Shown: piece after piece, positions 38,449 through 46,680 of the stretch
Position numbering within the stretch: the stretch's first letter is position 1
Layout of the letters: each line of letters begins with the position of its first letter
Assembly: GCA_030065815.1 (NCBI GenBank)
Contig: JASJCU010000027.1
Location: forward strand, 1 to 47,213
Origin: Gammaproteobacteria bacterium
GTDB lineage: Bacteria; Pseudomonadota; Gammaproteobacteria; Chromatiales; Chromatiaceae
DNA: 47,213 bases
Reading direction: 5' to 3'
Position numbers and translations under genes: made by a program
The notes under the pieces: model-generated
What the model saw: only the letters and a program-made list of their open reading frames with translations
Databases searched by the model: none
Told to the model about the DNA's origin: nothing

Positions 38449-38986
38449 CGCAACCCTCCAGGCCGTCGCGCAGGCGGCGCAGCGCGTAGCGCAGCCGGCT
38501 CTTGACGGTCTCCCGGGCGACGCCGGTGACGTCGCCGATCTGCGCCAGGCTCAGCCCGGCCTCCTGCTGCAGCAGGAATGCGCTGCGCTGTGCCTCGGGG
38601 AGGCGACCCAGCAGCGCCAGCAGGCGCTCGACACAGTCGCGCAAAAGCTGTGCGATATCCAGGTCGTGCGCGGTCGACGGCAAGGTCGCGACGCTGTCGG
38701 CATCGACGTGTCCGACGTGGCGCTCGCGGCGCAGCGCATCGACGACGAGGTTGTGTGCGATGCGATACAGCCACGGCTTGAAGCGCCGGTCGCGGCGCCA
38801 CTGCCGGCGCGCCTCGATGACCCGCATCCACACGTCCTGGTACAGCGCTTCGGCATCCATGTCGGCCGTCGCGAGCCGCTGCACGTAGCGAAACACCGGT
38901 CCGCGATGGCGCCGGTACAGCGCGTCGAAGGCCGCACCGTCGCCATCGCAGTAGCGCGCCATCAGCTGCTCATCGCTGGTCGTCAT
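38441..38986 (-). CDS. ECF-type RNA polymerase sigma factor
   Basis: This 181-residue sigma-70 family factor has only regions 2 and 4, so it is an ECF sigma. Region 2 contains AFDALYRRHRGPVFRYV and the -10 recognition part (ALYQDVWMRVIEARRQW, FKPWLYRIAHNLVVDALRR). Region 4 is RLPEAQRSAFLLQQEAGLSLAQIGDVTGVARETVKSRL, a clear helix-turn-helix (residues about 128-165). The ATG at 38986 lies inside the end of the upstream vWA gene (17-bp overlap), so the three genes vWA, sigma and anti-sigma are coupled. The inducing signal is not evident. Confidence 0.92.
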   Translation of the reverse strand: MTTSDEQLMARYCDGDGAAFDALYRRHRGPVFRYVQRLATADMDAEALYQDVWMRVIEARRQWRRDRRFKPWLYRIAHNLVVDALRRERHVGHVDADSVATLPSTAHDLDIAQLLRDCVERLLALLGRLPEAQRSAFLLQQEAGLSLAQIGDVTGVARETVKSRLRYALRRLRDGLEGCDE

Positions 38987-40685
38987 GACGGGCCGTGTTC
39001 TCCGTCGGGCGGCGGTCCAGGCTCTCGGCGAGGCCCACCAGGCGCAGGAAGTCCGCGCGGTAGCCGTGATCATCCGAACCGCGCGCGCCACGCGCAAGCT
39101 CGAGGATATCGCGGTAGCCGAACCCGCGGAGGTGGGTCGCACCGCGCAGCTGCTGGGCGAACGCCGCGACGGCCGCGGCGAAGCGGAAGTCGTCACCGGC
39201 CTCGCCGAGTTCGCGGTGCGCCATCGCATCGCCCACGGCGACCGTCAGCAGCTCGCTGCGTCGTGCCTGCGGCAGCTTGTAGCGCAACCTGACAAACGCA
39301 TACTCGTCGACGTGCGGCGGCACCGCGGGCGCTACGTCCGCCGCGTAGCGCAGCGGATCGAGCAGGCCGCCGTCCCCGCCCGCCAGGGTCAGTTCGTACA
39401 GCGCGACGACGCTGTGCCCGGCGCCGAGCTCGCCGGCGTCGACCTGGTCGTTGTTGAAGTCCTCGCGACGCAGGCTGCGGTTCTCGTAGCCGATCAGGCG
39501 ATACTCGACGACCCGCGCCGGGTTGAACTCGACCTGGATCTTGACGTCCTTGGCAACCGTCATCAGCGTGCCGCCCATCTGCTCGACCAGGACCTTCTGC
39601 GCCTCGAGCAGGCTGTCGATGTACGCGTAGTTGCCGTTGCCGTGATCGGCCAGCTGCTCGATCAGGCGGTCGTTGAGGTTGCCGCGGCCGAATCCCAACG
39701 TCGTCAACGCGATACCGTCCTCGCGTTCGTGCTCGATCAGGTCCAGCAGTGCGCGCTGATCGACGGTCCCGACGTTGAAGTCGCCGTCGGTCGCGAGCAC
39801 GACGCGGTTGATGCCGCCGTCGATGAAGGCCTCGCGCGCCTTGGCATAGGCGAGCCTGATCCCGGCGCTGCCGTGGGTCGAGCCGCCGGCGCCGAGTTGG
39901 TCGAGCGCGGCCTCGATCGTCGCCTGGCGGTCGCCTGGGGTCGGTTCGAGCACGACCCCGGCGGCACCGGCATAGACGACCAGCGTGATGCGGTCGTCGG
40001 CGTCCATGCGCCGCGTCAGCAGCTTGATCGAGCGCTTCAGCAGCGGCAGCTTGTCGGCGCTGTTCATCGACCCTGACACGTCGATCAGGAACACCAGGTT
40101 ACTCGCCGGCAGGTCGGTGCGCGGCAGGTCCCAGGCCTTCAGCGCGATCCGCAACAGCCGGTTGCCGGGGTTCCACGGCGACGGCGCCAGCGCGGTGCTG
40201 ACCCGGAACGGCACATCGCGGCCCGCCGGCGCAGGATCGGCATAGTCGAAGTAGTTGATCATCTCCTCGATCCGCACGGCGTCTGTGACCGGCAGGCGGC
40301 CCTCGTTGAGCATGCGCCGTACGTTGGCGTAGGCAGCGGTATCGACGTCGATACTGAAGGTCGAGACCGGCTGTGCCGACACCGCCGTGACGCCGTGGCT
40401 CTCGAAGCTGGCGTAGCGCTCGCGATCGACGCCGGGCGACGGCGCCACGATCGGCAGGTGCTGCCGCGCGGCGGCCGGCGCCGCGGCATCCTGTGCGTAC
40501 AGGCCCGACAGCGACGCCGCCGCGCGCCGTTTGGTCGCCGCGTCGCCGCGCGTCTCGGCGACCGCTGGCGGCCCGGCCGCGGCCGGCGTGGTTGGTTCGC
40601 CGAGCGGTGCGCGCGGCTGCGTGCATGCGGCGACGGCGACGGCGACGACCAGCGCCGCCGGCATCAGGGTGTACAGGGCTTTCAT
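38970..40685 (-). CDS. vWA-domain lipoprotein (YfbK-like)
   Basis: This 571-residue protein is a predicted lipoprotein (lipobox VAAC, Cys21) with a long disordered N-terminal part. A YfbK-type region follows (STFSIDVDTAAYANVRRMLN, residues about 108-127). A von Willebrand factor A domain carries an intact metal site DVSGS (D202, S204, S206), the GGSTHG threonine loop and TDGDFN. The C-terminal DUF3520-like part completes the family pattern. vWA proteins bind partner proteins through the metal. The ATG follows GGAGGTGG. It is the first gene of an operon that ends with an ECF sigma and its likely anti-sigma, so it may act in that signalling path. Confidence 0.9.
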   Translation of the reverse strand: MKALYTLMPAALVVAVAVAACTQPRAPLGEPTTPAAAGPPAVAETRGDAATKRRAAASLSGLYAQDAAAPAAARQHLPIVAPSPGVDRERYASFESHGVTAVSAQPVSTFSIDVDTAAYANVRRMLNEGRLPVTDAVRIEEMINYFDYADPAPAGRDVPFRVSTALAPSPWNPGNRLLRIALKAWDLPRTDLPASNLVFLIDVSGSMNSADKLPLLKRSIKLLTRRMDADDRITLVVYAGAAGVVLEPTPGDRQATIEAALDQLGAGGSTHGSAGIRLAYAKAREAFIDGGINRVVLATDGDFNVGTVDQRALLDLIEHEREDGIALTTLGFGRGNLNDRLIEQLADHGNGNYAYIDSLLEAQKVLVEQMGGTLMTVAKDVKIQVEFNPARVVEYRLIGYENRSLRREDFNNDQVDAGELGAGHSVVALYELTLAGGDGGLLDPLRYAADVAPAVPPHVDEYAFVRLRYKLPQARRSELLTVAVGDAMAHRELGEAGDDFRFAAAVAAFAQQLRGATHLRGFGYRDILELARGARGSDDHGYRADFLRLVGLAESLDRRPTENTARHDDQR

Positions 40686-41050
40686 GGCTTCCACCTCCGC
40701 GTGGTTTCCGGTGCGTTCAACCCGAAATACGCACGGCGGTGGCACGCGGGGTTAACCGGCATGCTGCATGAGCCGGACAGCGCCAAATCTGCGCGTATCT
40801 GAATATTGCGGTGGTTGCCGTCAGCTTCTGCGCAATCCGGAGATCGCCGTGTCTGACTGGCGCCGTTCCGCTCGGATCCCCGCTCGCTGTGGCCGGGCTC
40901 TCACCCGAGCCAGGGTTACGGCCATGACTGTCGCTGCAAGCCGGCGCCACGACGGCTGCCAAATCCCCAGGCTCTCCGAATGCTCACGCAACATGCAGGT
41001 CAAGCGGTCGCGCCCGCGACAGACGGCGGGACGCTCCGCAGCGGCCGCTG
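40686..41050. other. 365-bp region without a supportable gene
   Basis: I see only the upstream region of the vWA-sigma operon and the 3' flank of the small membrane protein gene. Its ORFs are GC-driven and lack start signals. The vWA ribosome binding site (GGAGGTGG) is at its lower-coordinate end. No convincing terminator is seen. A weak GGCTC / GAGCC inverted repeat lies at about 40896-40911. Confidence 0.5.
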
Positions 41051-41443
41051 TCAGCGGGCACCGACAACCGTCGCAGCGACGGCCGCCGACATCGACAACA
41101 CACAGAACAGCACGAACAGGCCCCGGCCGATGCCGACCAGCGCGCGCGATGCCGGGTCGTCGCGACGCGGCGTAGCGCCGGCCGGGCGCGCGGTCACGGG
41201 CCGCCAACGTCCGGCACGGATCGCCGCGAGCGCGGCGAAACCGTCGCCGTTGCGCACGATCTGGCGCGCCGCGTGCACACGCACCAGCACGTCGGGCAAT
41301 GACAGCGCCGGATAGTCGCGCCAGACCTGCCAGCTGATGCCGGGTTCGCGCAGGCGCTTGCGGTAGCGCAGGAACAGTTCGCTGCCGACGACGTCGAGGT
41401 ACTGCGTCCACGGCGTCGCGAGGTACGGGGTGGTGTGGGTCAT
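41051..41443 (-). CDS. Unrecognised small membrane protein
   Basis: I do not recognise this 130-residue protein. It starts MTHTTPYLATPWTQYLDVVG, has a basic, helical middle (RYRKRLREPGISWQVWRDYP and about 30 residues after) and ends with a single membrane helix at about 104-126 (GIGRGLFVLFCVLSMSAAVA). The ATG at 41443 lies 42 bp from a perfect palindrome that sits between it and the divergent WYL regulator, so it is a likely target of that regulator. A longer upstream ORF would run through the palindrome and regulator and is rejected. No function is proposed. Confidence 0.6.
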   Translation of the reverse strand: MTHTTPYLATPWTQYLDVVGSELFLRYRKRLREPGISWQVWRDYPALSLPDVLVRVHAARQIVRNGDGFAALAAIRAGRWRPVTARPAGATPRRDDPASRALVGIGRGLFVLFCVLSMSAAVAATVVGAR

Positions 41444-41484
41444 CGGCCGGGCCTTTTGGTGTCGACACCGCCAGTCTGCCGGCC

Positions 41485-41511
41485 CTACTGGCTCACCAGG
41501 TGAGCCAGTAG
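41485..41511. promoter_or_regulatory. Operator-like palindrome 1 (WYL regulator intergenic)
   Basis: A perfect 27-bp inverted repeat has 12-base arms (CTACTGGCTCAC / GTGAGCCAGTAG) around CAG. Its core is TGGCTCA-N5-TGAGCCA. It lies between the divergent small membrane protein and WYL regulator genes, 42 and 57 bp from their start codons. The same core recurs at 43912-43930. This is the likely binding site of the WYL regulator and would give autoregulation. Confidence 0.75.
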
Positions 41512-41567
41512 TAGGGTTGCAATGTGCCAGACGGCCGCGCGCCGCGGCCCAGCCTGGGGAGCCGCGC

Positions 41568-42554
41568 ATGAGCCAGACCGAACGCATCCACCAGATCGTG
41601 CACCTGCTCGAGAGCAGCCGCCACCCGGTGCCGTTGCGCCGCTTCCTCGACGAGCTCGAGGTCTCGCGCGCGACCTTCAAGCGCGACCTCGGCTACCTGC
41701 GCGACCGCCTCGGCGCACCGATCGCGTGGCGGCGCGGCGACGACGGCCGCCCCGGCGGCTACGTCATCGATGCGTCGCCGGACGCTCGCGGCCGCGACTT
41801 CGGCATCCGCGGGCTGTGGTTCAACCAGAGCGAGATCCACGCGCTGCTGACCATGCACCAGCTCGCCAGTCGCATGCAGCCCGGCCTGCTCGCCGAGCAG
41901 TCACAGGCCCTGTTGACGCGCATCACACACATGCTCGGCAGCGCCGACGACGACCCGGAGGCGGTGTTGTCATATATCCAGATCGTACATTCGGCGACCC
42001 ACCGCCGGCCGAGTGCGTGGTTCGAGGTCATCGCCCGCGCGACGGTACGCCGGCACCGACTGGCGATCCGCTATTTCACGCGCAGTCGCAACCGCCGCGG
42101 CGAGCGCACGGTCTCACCGCAGCGCCTGCTGCATTACCGCGAAAACTGGTATCTGCTGGCGTGGTGCCACACCGCGCGTGATCTGCGGTTGTTCGCGCTC
42201 GACGCGATCGAGGACGCCAGCCGCCTGTGTCAGACCGCGCGGCGGGTCAGCGACGCGCGCCTGCAACGCGCGATCGGCGACGGCTTCGGTATCTTCGGCG
42301 GCCGTGCGGTCAGGCGGGCGCGGCTGCGCTTCACGCCCGAGGCGGCACGCTGGATCCGCGACGAGACCTGGCATCCGCGGCAGCGGCAGCACTGGGACGG
42401 CGAGCGGCTGATCCTCGAGGTTCCGTACGCGCAGAGCCGCGAGCTGATCATGGAGATCCTGCGCCACGGCAGCGATGTCGAGGTGTTGGCGCCGGCCGAG
42501 CTGCGCCGCGAGGTCATGCAATGCCTGCGCGCCGCGCTCGCGGGATACGGCTGA
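41568..42554 (+). CDS. WYL-domain transcriptional regulator (YafY-like)
   Basis: This 328-residue regulator has an N-terminal winged helix (ERIHQIVHLLESSRHPVPL then SRATFKRDLGYLRDRLGAPI, residues about 5-55) and a WYL domain. The WYL motif region is RTVSPQRLLHYRENWYLLAWCHTARDLRLFALDAI (residues about 180-214). A C-terminal WCX part starts at about 245 (ARLRFTPEAARWIRDE). WYL proteins sense nucleic acids or small ligands and often control DNA-damage, restriction or phage-defence genes. The ATG follows GGGGAG at good spacing. A perfect palindrome lies 57 bp upstream, and a second copy precedes the convergent DUF2130 gene. Confidence 0.93.
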   Translation: MSQTERIHQIVHLLESSRHPVPLRRFLDELEVSRATFKRDLGYLRDRLGAPIAWRRGDDGRPGGYVIDASPDARGRDFGIRGLWFNQSEIHALLTMHQLASRMQPGLLAEQSQALLTRITHMLGSADDDPEAVLSYIQIVHSATHRRPSAWFEVIARATVRRHRLAIRYFTRSRNRRGERTVSPQRLLHYRENWYLLAWCHTARDLRLFALDAIEDASRLCQTARRVSDARLQRAIGDGFGIFGGRAVRRARLRFTPEAARWIRDETWHPRQRQHWDGERLILEVPYAQSRELIMEILRHGSDVEVLAPAELRREVMQCLRAALAGYG

Positions 42555-42577
42555 GCGCGGCGGTTACCGGTTCACGA

Positions 42578-43840
42578 TCACGGCAGCCTGGCGATATCGT
42601 CGAACTGCGGCAGGGCGTCGTGCGACACGCCCTGCAGGTCACCACACAGGCCGAGCAGGTTGCCGGTCGCGCGCTCGATCTGCGCCTCGCGCTTCTTCCA
42701 CAGGCGCAGCATCGCCGCCCTTTCCTTGTCGAGATCGTCGCGCATCTGCGCGCAGGCCTCGACCACGGCACGGACCTTCTGTGCGAACTGCGCACTGGTG
42801 ACGTAGTGATAGAGCGCCTCCATGCTCTGGTCGCGGCCGCTCGCGATCGCCTTCTGCCGCTGCGCCTCGATCAGCACGGTGCGCAGCGCCTCGGCCAGCG
42901 CCCTGACCAGCTCCGGGCGCACCAGCCAGATGCCCTCATAGACGACCATTGGCTCGCTGACGCCGGCCGGGAACGCGGTACTGACCAGTACCGCCAGTTC
43001 GCCGCCGGCGGCCTGCTGATCGTCCTTGAGCTTGCCGACCCAGGCGTTCGACCAGTTTTCGGCGCGCTTCGTCTCCCAGATGATCCTGCCGCACACGGTG
43101 CCAGAACGCTGCCGTACCGTGTGCACGACGTCGGCACCGCGCGCCCCCTTTCTGACCGGCTCGACGGCGTCGAACGGGAACGCCGTGCTCAACAGGTCCT
43201 CGAGCGCCAGCTCCAGTACCTCGCCCTGCAGCTGCTGCGAGCCCTGCTCGAGCTTGCGCTTGAGTTCATCGTTGGCCTTGTGCGCATCGTCGATGCGCTT
43301 GCGCAACTCGGCCTCACGCAGGCGGAAGCCCTCGGCGACGCCCTCCTCGATGCGTCCGCGCTCGGCATCGACGCGACGCTGCACCTCGAGCGCCAGTTCT
43401 TTCTGCTGCTCCTCGAGCACCGCCTTCTGCCTGCGCAGCGTGAGTTCGGCGTCGCGAAACGCGGCGAGTTTCTCGTCCTTGGCCGCCAGCTCGGCCTGCA
43501 GGGTCGCCATGCGCTCGGCCTGCTCGGCCTGGGCGCGCGCCGTGGCGTCGCGCGTCGCCGCGTCGAGCTGCGCCTTGGCCCGCTCGCGCTCGGCACGGCT
43601 CTCGGCGAGCTCGGCCTGCAGGCTCGCGAGCTGGTCTTGGAAGCGCCGCGCGGCGCTGCGTTCGGCATCGGCGGCCAACGACTCGCGCAGCTGGCGACGC
43701 TCGCGGTCGAGCATATCGTCGTACTCGGCCTCGAAGCGCTCGATCAGCTGGTGCGCTATCGCGTCGTGCAGCTCGAATGCCGTGCCGCAGTGTGGACAGG
43801 CGACCTCGGCGAAGGCGTCGACGATGATCTTCTTGCTCAT
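42578..43840 (-). CDS. DUF2130 protein: CxxC, coiled coil and PD-(D/E)xK-like domain
   Basis: This 420-residue protein belongs to the DUF2130 family. The N-terminus has ACPHCGTAFELHDAIAHQL with one CxxC pair. A long Ala/Glu/Arg coiled coil spans about 35-205. The C-terminal domain has GEVLELALEDLL, KGARGADVVHTV and GRIIWETKRAENWSNAWVGKLKDDQ (positions 251-275). D237, E256-x-K258 and Q275 look like a PD-(D/E)xK nuclease core. Relatives are found in diverse bacteria, often near restriction or defence genes, and their role is not established. A copy of the WYL operator lies about 70 bp upstream of the ATG. The gene converges on the WYL regulator with 23 bp between stops. Confidence 0.87.
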   Translation of the reverse strand: MSKKIIVDAFAEVACPHCGTAFELHDAIAHQLIERFEAEYDDMLDRERRQLRESLAADAERSAARRFQDQLASLQAELAESRAERERAKAQLDAATRDATARAQAEQAERMATLQAELAAKDEKLAAFRDAELTLRRQKAVLEEQQKELALEVQRRVDAERGRIEEGVAEGFRLREAELRKRIDDAHKANDELKRKLEQGSQQLQGEVLELALEDLLSTAFPFDAVEPVRKGARGADVVHTVRQRSGTVCGRIIWETKRAENWSNAWVGKLKDDQQAAGGELAVLVSTAFPAGVSEPMVVYEGIWLVRPELVRALAEALRTVLIEAQRQKAIASGRDQSMEALYHYVTSAQFAQKVRAVVEACAQMRDDLDKERAAMLRLWKKREAQIERATGNLLGLCGDLQGVSHDALPQFDDIARLP

Positions 43841-43907
43841 GGCGATCGGGTTCCTGTTCAGCCACGCGCGACCGCGGTGACGGCCGACCGCAATAAGGTT
43901 ACCGCAG

Positions 43908-43935
43908 CTACTGGCTCAACGGATGAGCCAATCAG
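43908..43935. promoter_or_regulatory. Operator-like palindrome 2 (upstream of DUF2130)
   Basis: CTACTGGCTCA, five bases, then TGAGCCA (43908-43930) repeats the core and left arm of the palindrome at 41485-41511, with the same five-base spacer length. On the minus strand a TTGAGC / TTATTG pair 17 bases apart would put the site over the -35 region of a DUF2130 promoter. The repeat is seen directly; the promoter is a weak match. Confidence 0.7.
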
Positions 43936-43946
43936 CGACGGGCCCG

Positions 43947-44480
43947 TCAGGGACGCCGTCGGTAGACGTCGTCGAACAGCGCCTCGAGCCGCGGATGCTC
44001 GCCGCGCAGGCCGTCGATGACCTGTTTCGCCCAATCGAAGTAGTCGCGACAGCGCTCGATAGGCCAGCCGGCCGGCGGACTGTCGATGACGTCGCGCAGG
44101 TTGCAGATCTTGTCGGCGAGTTTGACCGCCCTGGCCGCGGTCGACAGGGTCGCCGCATGGTCGATCTGGGCCTGCTTGCGCGAGGCCTTGTCGAGCCCCC
44201 CATCGTCGGTGACCTCGACGACGTACGCCGCGACGCGGTCTCCGAAATGGATCGCGATCTCGTCCGCGGTGGTCTCGGTATCTTCGATCGTGTCGTGCAG
44301 CAGCGCCGCGATGACGGTGTCGATGTCGTTGACGCCGGCCTCGTTGACCAGCACGTCGACGAGCGCCACCGGGTGATTGATGTACGGCGACGCCGCTTCG
44401 TCCTTGCGCCGCTGATCCTTGTGTTTGTGCGCCGCGAACGCGATGGCCCTGACCAGCAGCACCATGTTGTCTGTTTCCAC
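43947..44480 (-). CDS. Mesh1-type small alarmone hydrolase (HD domain)
   Basis: This 177-residue HD-domain protein resembles MESH1 and the hydrolase half of SpoT, which remove the 3'-pyrophosphate of (p)ppGpp. The metal site is complete: H36 (YINHP), H62-D63 (ALLHDTIEDT), E66-D67 and D123 (VKLADKICNLRD). There is no synthetase, TGS or ACT domain, so it is a stand-alone hydrolase. The start is the GTG at 44480 with GGAG seven bases upstream. It lies upstream of the DUF2130 gene on the same strand, but the second palindrome sits between them. The substrate may be ppGpp, NADPH (reported for human MESH1) or another nucleotide. Confidence 0.9.
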   Translation of the reverse strand: METDNMVLLVRAIAFAAHKHKDQRRKDEAASPYINHPVALVDVLVNEAGVNDIDTVIAALLHDTIEDTETTADEIAIHFGDRVAAYVVEVTDDGGLDKASRKQAQIDHAATLSTAARAVKLADKICNLRDVIDSPPAGWPIERCRDYFDWAKQVIDGLRGEHPRLEALFDDVYRRRP

Positions 44481-44620
44481 GCTCGTCTCCCGGCACGCCC
44501 GCCATCACCCGCGCCGGCGCCGCGCGACCGCTTCCGCCTGCGCCGATCGGCGTCGCGCACACCGGCCCCGAAAGGCCTCCGACATCGCATGGTACGGTAC
44601 TGCGCGGCAGGCCGCGACGC

Positions 44621-46096
44621 TCAGGCGCGGCCGCCGCCCTCGGAGTCGCCGGCCAATGGCCCCGTCGCGACGACACGCATGGTCGGCGCATCCGTCGGAC
44701 CTGCAGCGTGCCCGTCGGCGGGGGCGGCGGTCGGCGGCTGCAGTGCGTCGCACAGCGCGTCGAGCCCCTCGCGCAGCATCTCCTCGGCGACCGGGTGGTG
44801 AAACGGCATGTCGAGCGCGTCATCGACCGTCAGGCGCTGCTGCACGAAGGCGCCGAGCAGGTGCGCGAGGTGTTCGCTGCCGCGGCCGATCATCGCCCCG
44901 CCGCGCAGCTGCCGCGTACGCCGGTCGGCGTAGAGCTTGATCACGCCACCGGCGGCTTCGGTCAGCGACGGCGCAGCGACGGTGCCAAACCGCCGCTTCG
45001 CCGTCACCGTGGTGTCGGCGTCGAGACTGTCGAGCGGCGCGCCGACCGCTGCCATCGCGGGGTCGCAGAACGCGATCGTCAACGGCGTGATGTCGGGCAT
45101 CTCGCGCAGCGTCCGGTGCGCGGCGTTGTAGCCCGCGGTGCGGCCCTGAAGCACGGCGTATTGCGGCCCGGCCGGATGGGCGCGTGCATCGCCGACGACG
45201 AAGATGCTGGTGCCGGCCACGCGCCGCGTCAGCGGATCGCAGACCGGCAGGCCGTCGCGGTCGGTCGGGATATCCAGTCCGTGCCAGCCGAGCGCGGCGG
45301 CATCCGGGCGACCGCCGCCGGTCAGCAGCAGCCTGTCGACGCAGGTCGACGCGGACCCGGCAGCGACCTGCAGCCTCCCGTCGGCGGCGCGCTGGACATC
45401 GACCTTCTGCCCCAGCACGATCGGGAACTCGCGGTCGAACACGGCCAGCGCCTCGGTGACGATATCCGGGTCGCGGATACCGGCCAGACCGGTCGCGGTG
45501 TCGAAAGCGGCCGTGCGCACACCGAGCCGACGCAGCGCCTGGGCCATCGCCAGTCCCTCCTCGCCGAGACCGAGGACCGCGACCGAGCGCGGCAGCCGTG
45601 CCGCATCCAGGATCTCGTCGGCAGTCACGATGTCGGCAGCGAAGTGCTGCAGCGGCGCCGGGATGCTCGGGCGCTCGCCGAGTGCGACGATGATCGCATC
45701 GGCCTCGACAATGCGCCCGCCGACGTAGACATGGTTGAGGCCGATCAGGCGGACATCGCCCGACAGGATCTCGCCGGCACCGAGCGTCGGCCGGCCGCCC
45801 TCGATGCCGTCGACAACGCCCTCGCGCATGCGCCGCAGCGCCGCACCCGCGGCATCCGCGGTCACCGCCGCCGACGCGGCGCTCGGCTGCGAAAGCAGAC
45901 GATACGCGGTGTTGACGCCGTCGACGAACCGGCGCGGCGACCTGTCCCCGCTGCCGCCGCCCGGGTCACCCGGACGCGTCGCGTCGATCAGCACGAAGTC
46001 GTCGGTATAGCGCCCGACCTCCCGGGCCGCGCTGAAACCGCCCGGCGTCGCCCCGATCACGGCCACGTCGACCTTGCGAAAGTCGCTGATGTGCAT
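44621..46096 (-). CDS. Dihydrolipoamide-dehydrogenase-like flavoprotein without redox disulfide
   Basis: This 491-residue protein has the class I pyridine nucleotide-disulfide oxidoreductase fold. The N-terminal FAD region is VDVAVIGATPGGFSAAREVG, the NAD(P) site is VAVLGLGEEGLAMAQAL, and the second FAD motif is IFVVGDARAH. The C-terminal dimer domain has the catalytic-base motif MPFHHPVAEEMLREGL. Where GGxCxxxGCxPSK should stand, the sequence is DPGGGSGDRSPRRF, with no cysteines. So it cannot cycle a standard active-site disulfide. A 30-residue acidic/Gly tail is added at the end. It is monocistronic and far from 2-oxoacid dehydrogenase genes. It could be an NAD(P)H oxidase- or transhydrogenase-like flavoenzyme. 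Confidence 0.83.
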   Translation of the reverse strand: MHISDFRKVDVAVIGATPGGFSAAREVGRYTDDFVLIDATRPGDPGGGSGDRSPRRFVDGVNTAYRLLSQPSAASAAVTADAAGAALRRMREGVVDGIEGGRPTLGAGEILSGDVRLIGLNHVYVGGRIVEADAIIVALGERPSIPAPLQHFAADIVTADEILDAARLPRSVAVLGLGEEGLAMAQALRRLGVRTAAFDTATGLAGIRDPDIVTEALAVFDREFPIVLGQKVDVQRAADGRLQVAAGSASTCVDRLLLTGGGRPDAAALGWHGLDIPTDRDGLPVCDPLTRRVAGTSIFVVGDARAHPAGPQYAVLQGRTAGYNAAHRTLREMPDITPLTIAFCDPAMAAVGAPLDSLDADTTVTAKRRFGTVAAPSLTEAAGGVIKLYADRRTRQLRGGAMIGRGSEHLAHLLGAFVQQRLTVDDALDMPFHHPVAEEMLREGLDALCDALQPPTAAPADGHAAGPTDAPTMRVVATGPLAGDSEGGGRA

Positions 46097-46381
46097 GGTT
46101 GCCCGATCCGTCCTCGCCGCCGGCCACGGCCGCGGCAACGCACGACCCGGTGTCGTACTCCAGCTTCAGGCTAGCGGCGGGCATGGCGCCGTTGCCGGTA
46201 ATCCGACCGCCGTTTTCTGTGAACCATTCACGATCGACGGGCGCCATCGCGTCATGGCCTGGGTTGCAGCGGCGCGACGTGAATAGTTCACCGCGCCGAT
46301 GGCGCCGATTCACCAGTACGCGGCGGCGTTCGCCGGCATGCTCGGAATCAGGGAGATACGGATCGAACGGGAGGACGCGCC

Positions 46382-46483
46382 ATGGGACGCCTGATCATGC
46401 CGACATTCACGCTGCTCGCGTGCACCATCACGTTGCTGTTGCGCGCCGTGTTGCACGAGCTGGCCGGCTTCGTACTGCTTTGA
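46382..46483 (+). CDS. Possible 33-residue membrane peptide
   Basis: This short ORF has a strong GGGAGG ribosome binding site seven bases before its ATG. The product starts MGRLIMPTFTLLACTITLLL and continues RAVLHELAGFVLL, so it is almost wholly one membrane helix. It sits alone in the 584-bp gap before the FecR-domain gene on the same strand. The combination of good start signal and clean hydrophobic helix is suggestive, but I know no family for it. Confidence 0.4.
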   Translation: MGRLIMPTFTLLACTITLLLRAVLHELAGFVLL

Positions 46484-46680
46484 GCCCGCTGGCTTTTTCC
46501 GCTCGCGCCGGCTTGACCGTCGCCGGACCCGTCCATAGACTCGGGTCACTGCCCGGCTGCCGTCGCGACGCCCGCGACGAACAGCGCAGCGCGGGCCATC
46601 CGACAATGACCGGGCGCGGACGGCGGCACCCAGATCGTCGCTGCAACCGGCCATTCGCAGTGCTTGGGGAGGCATCTCGG

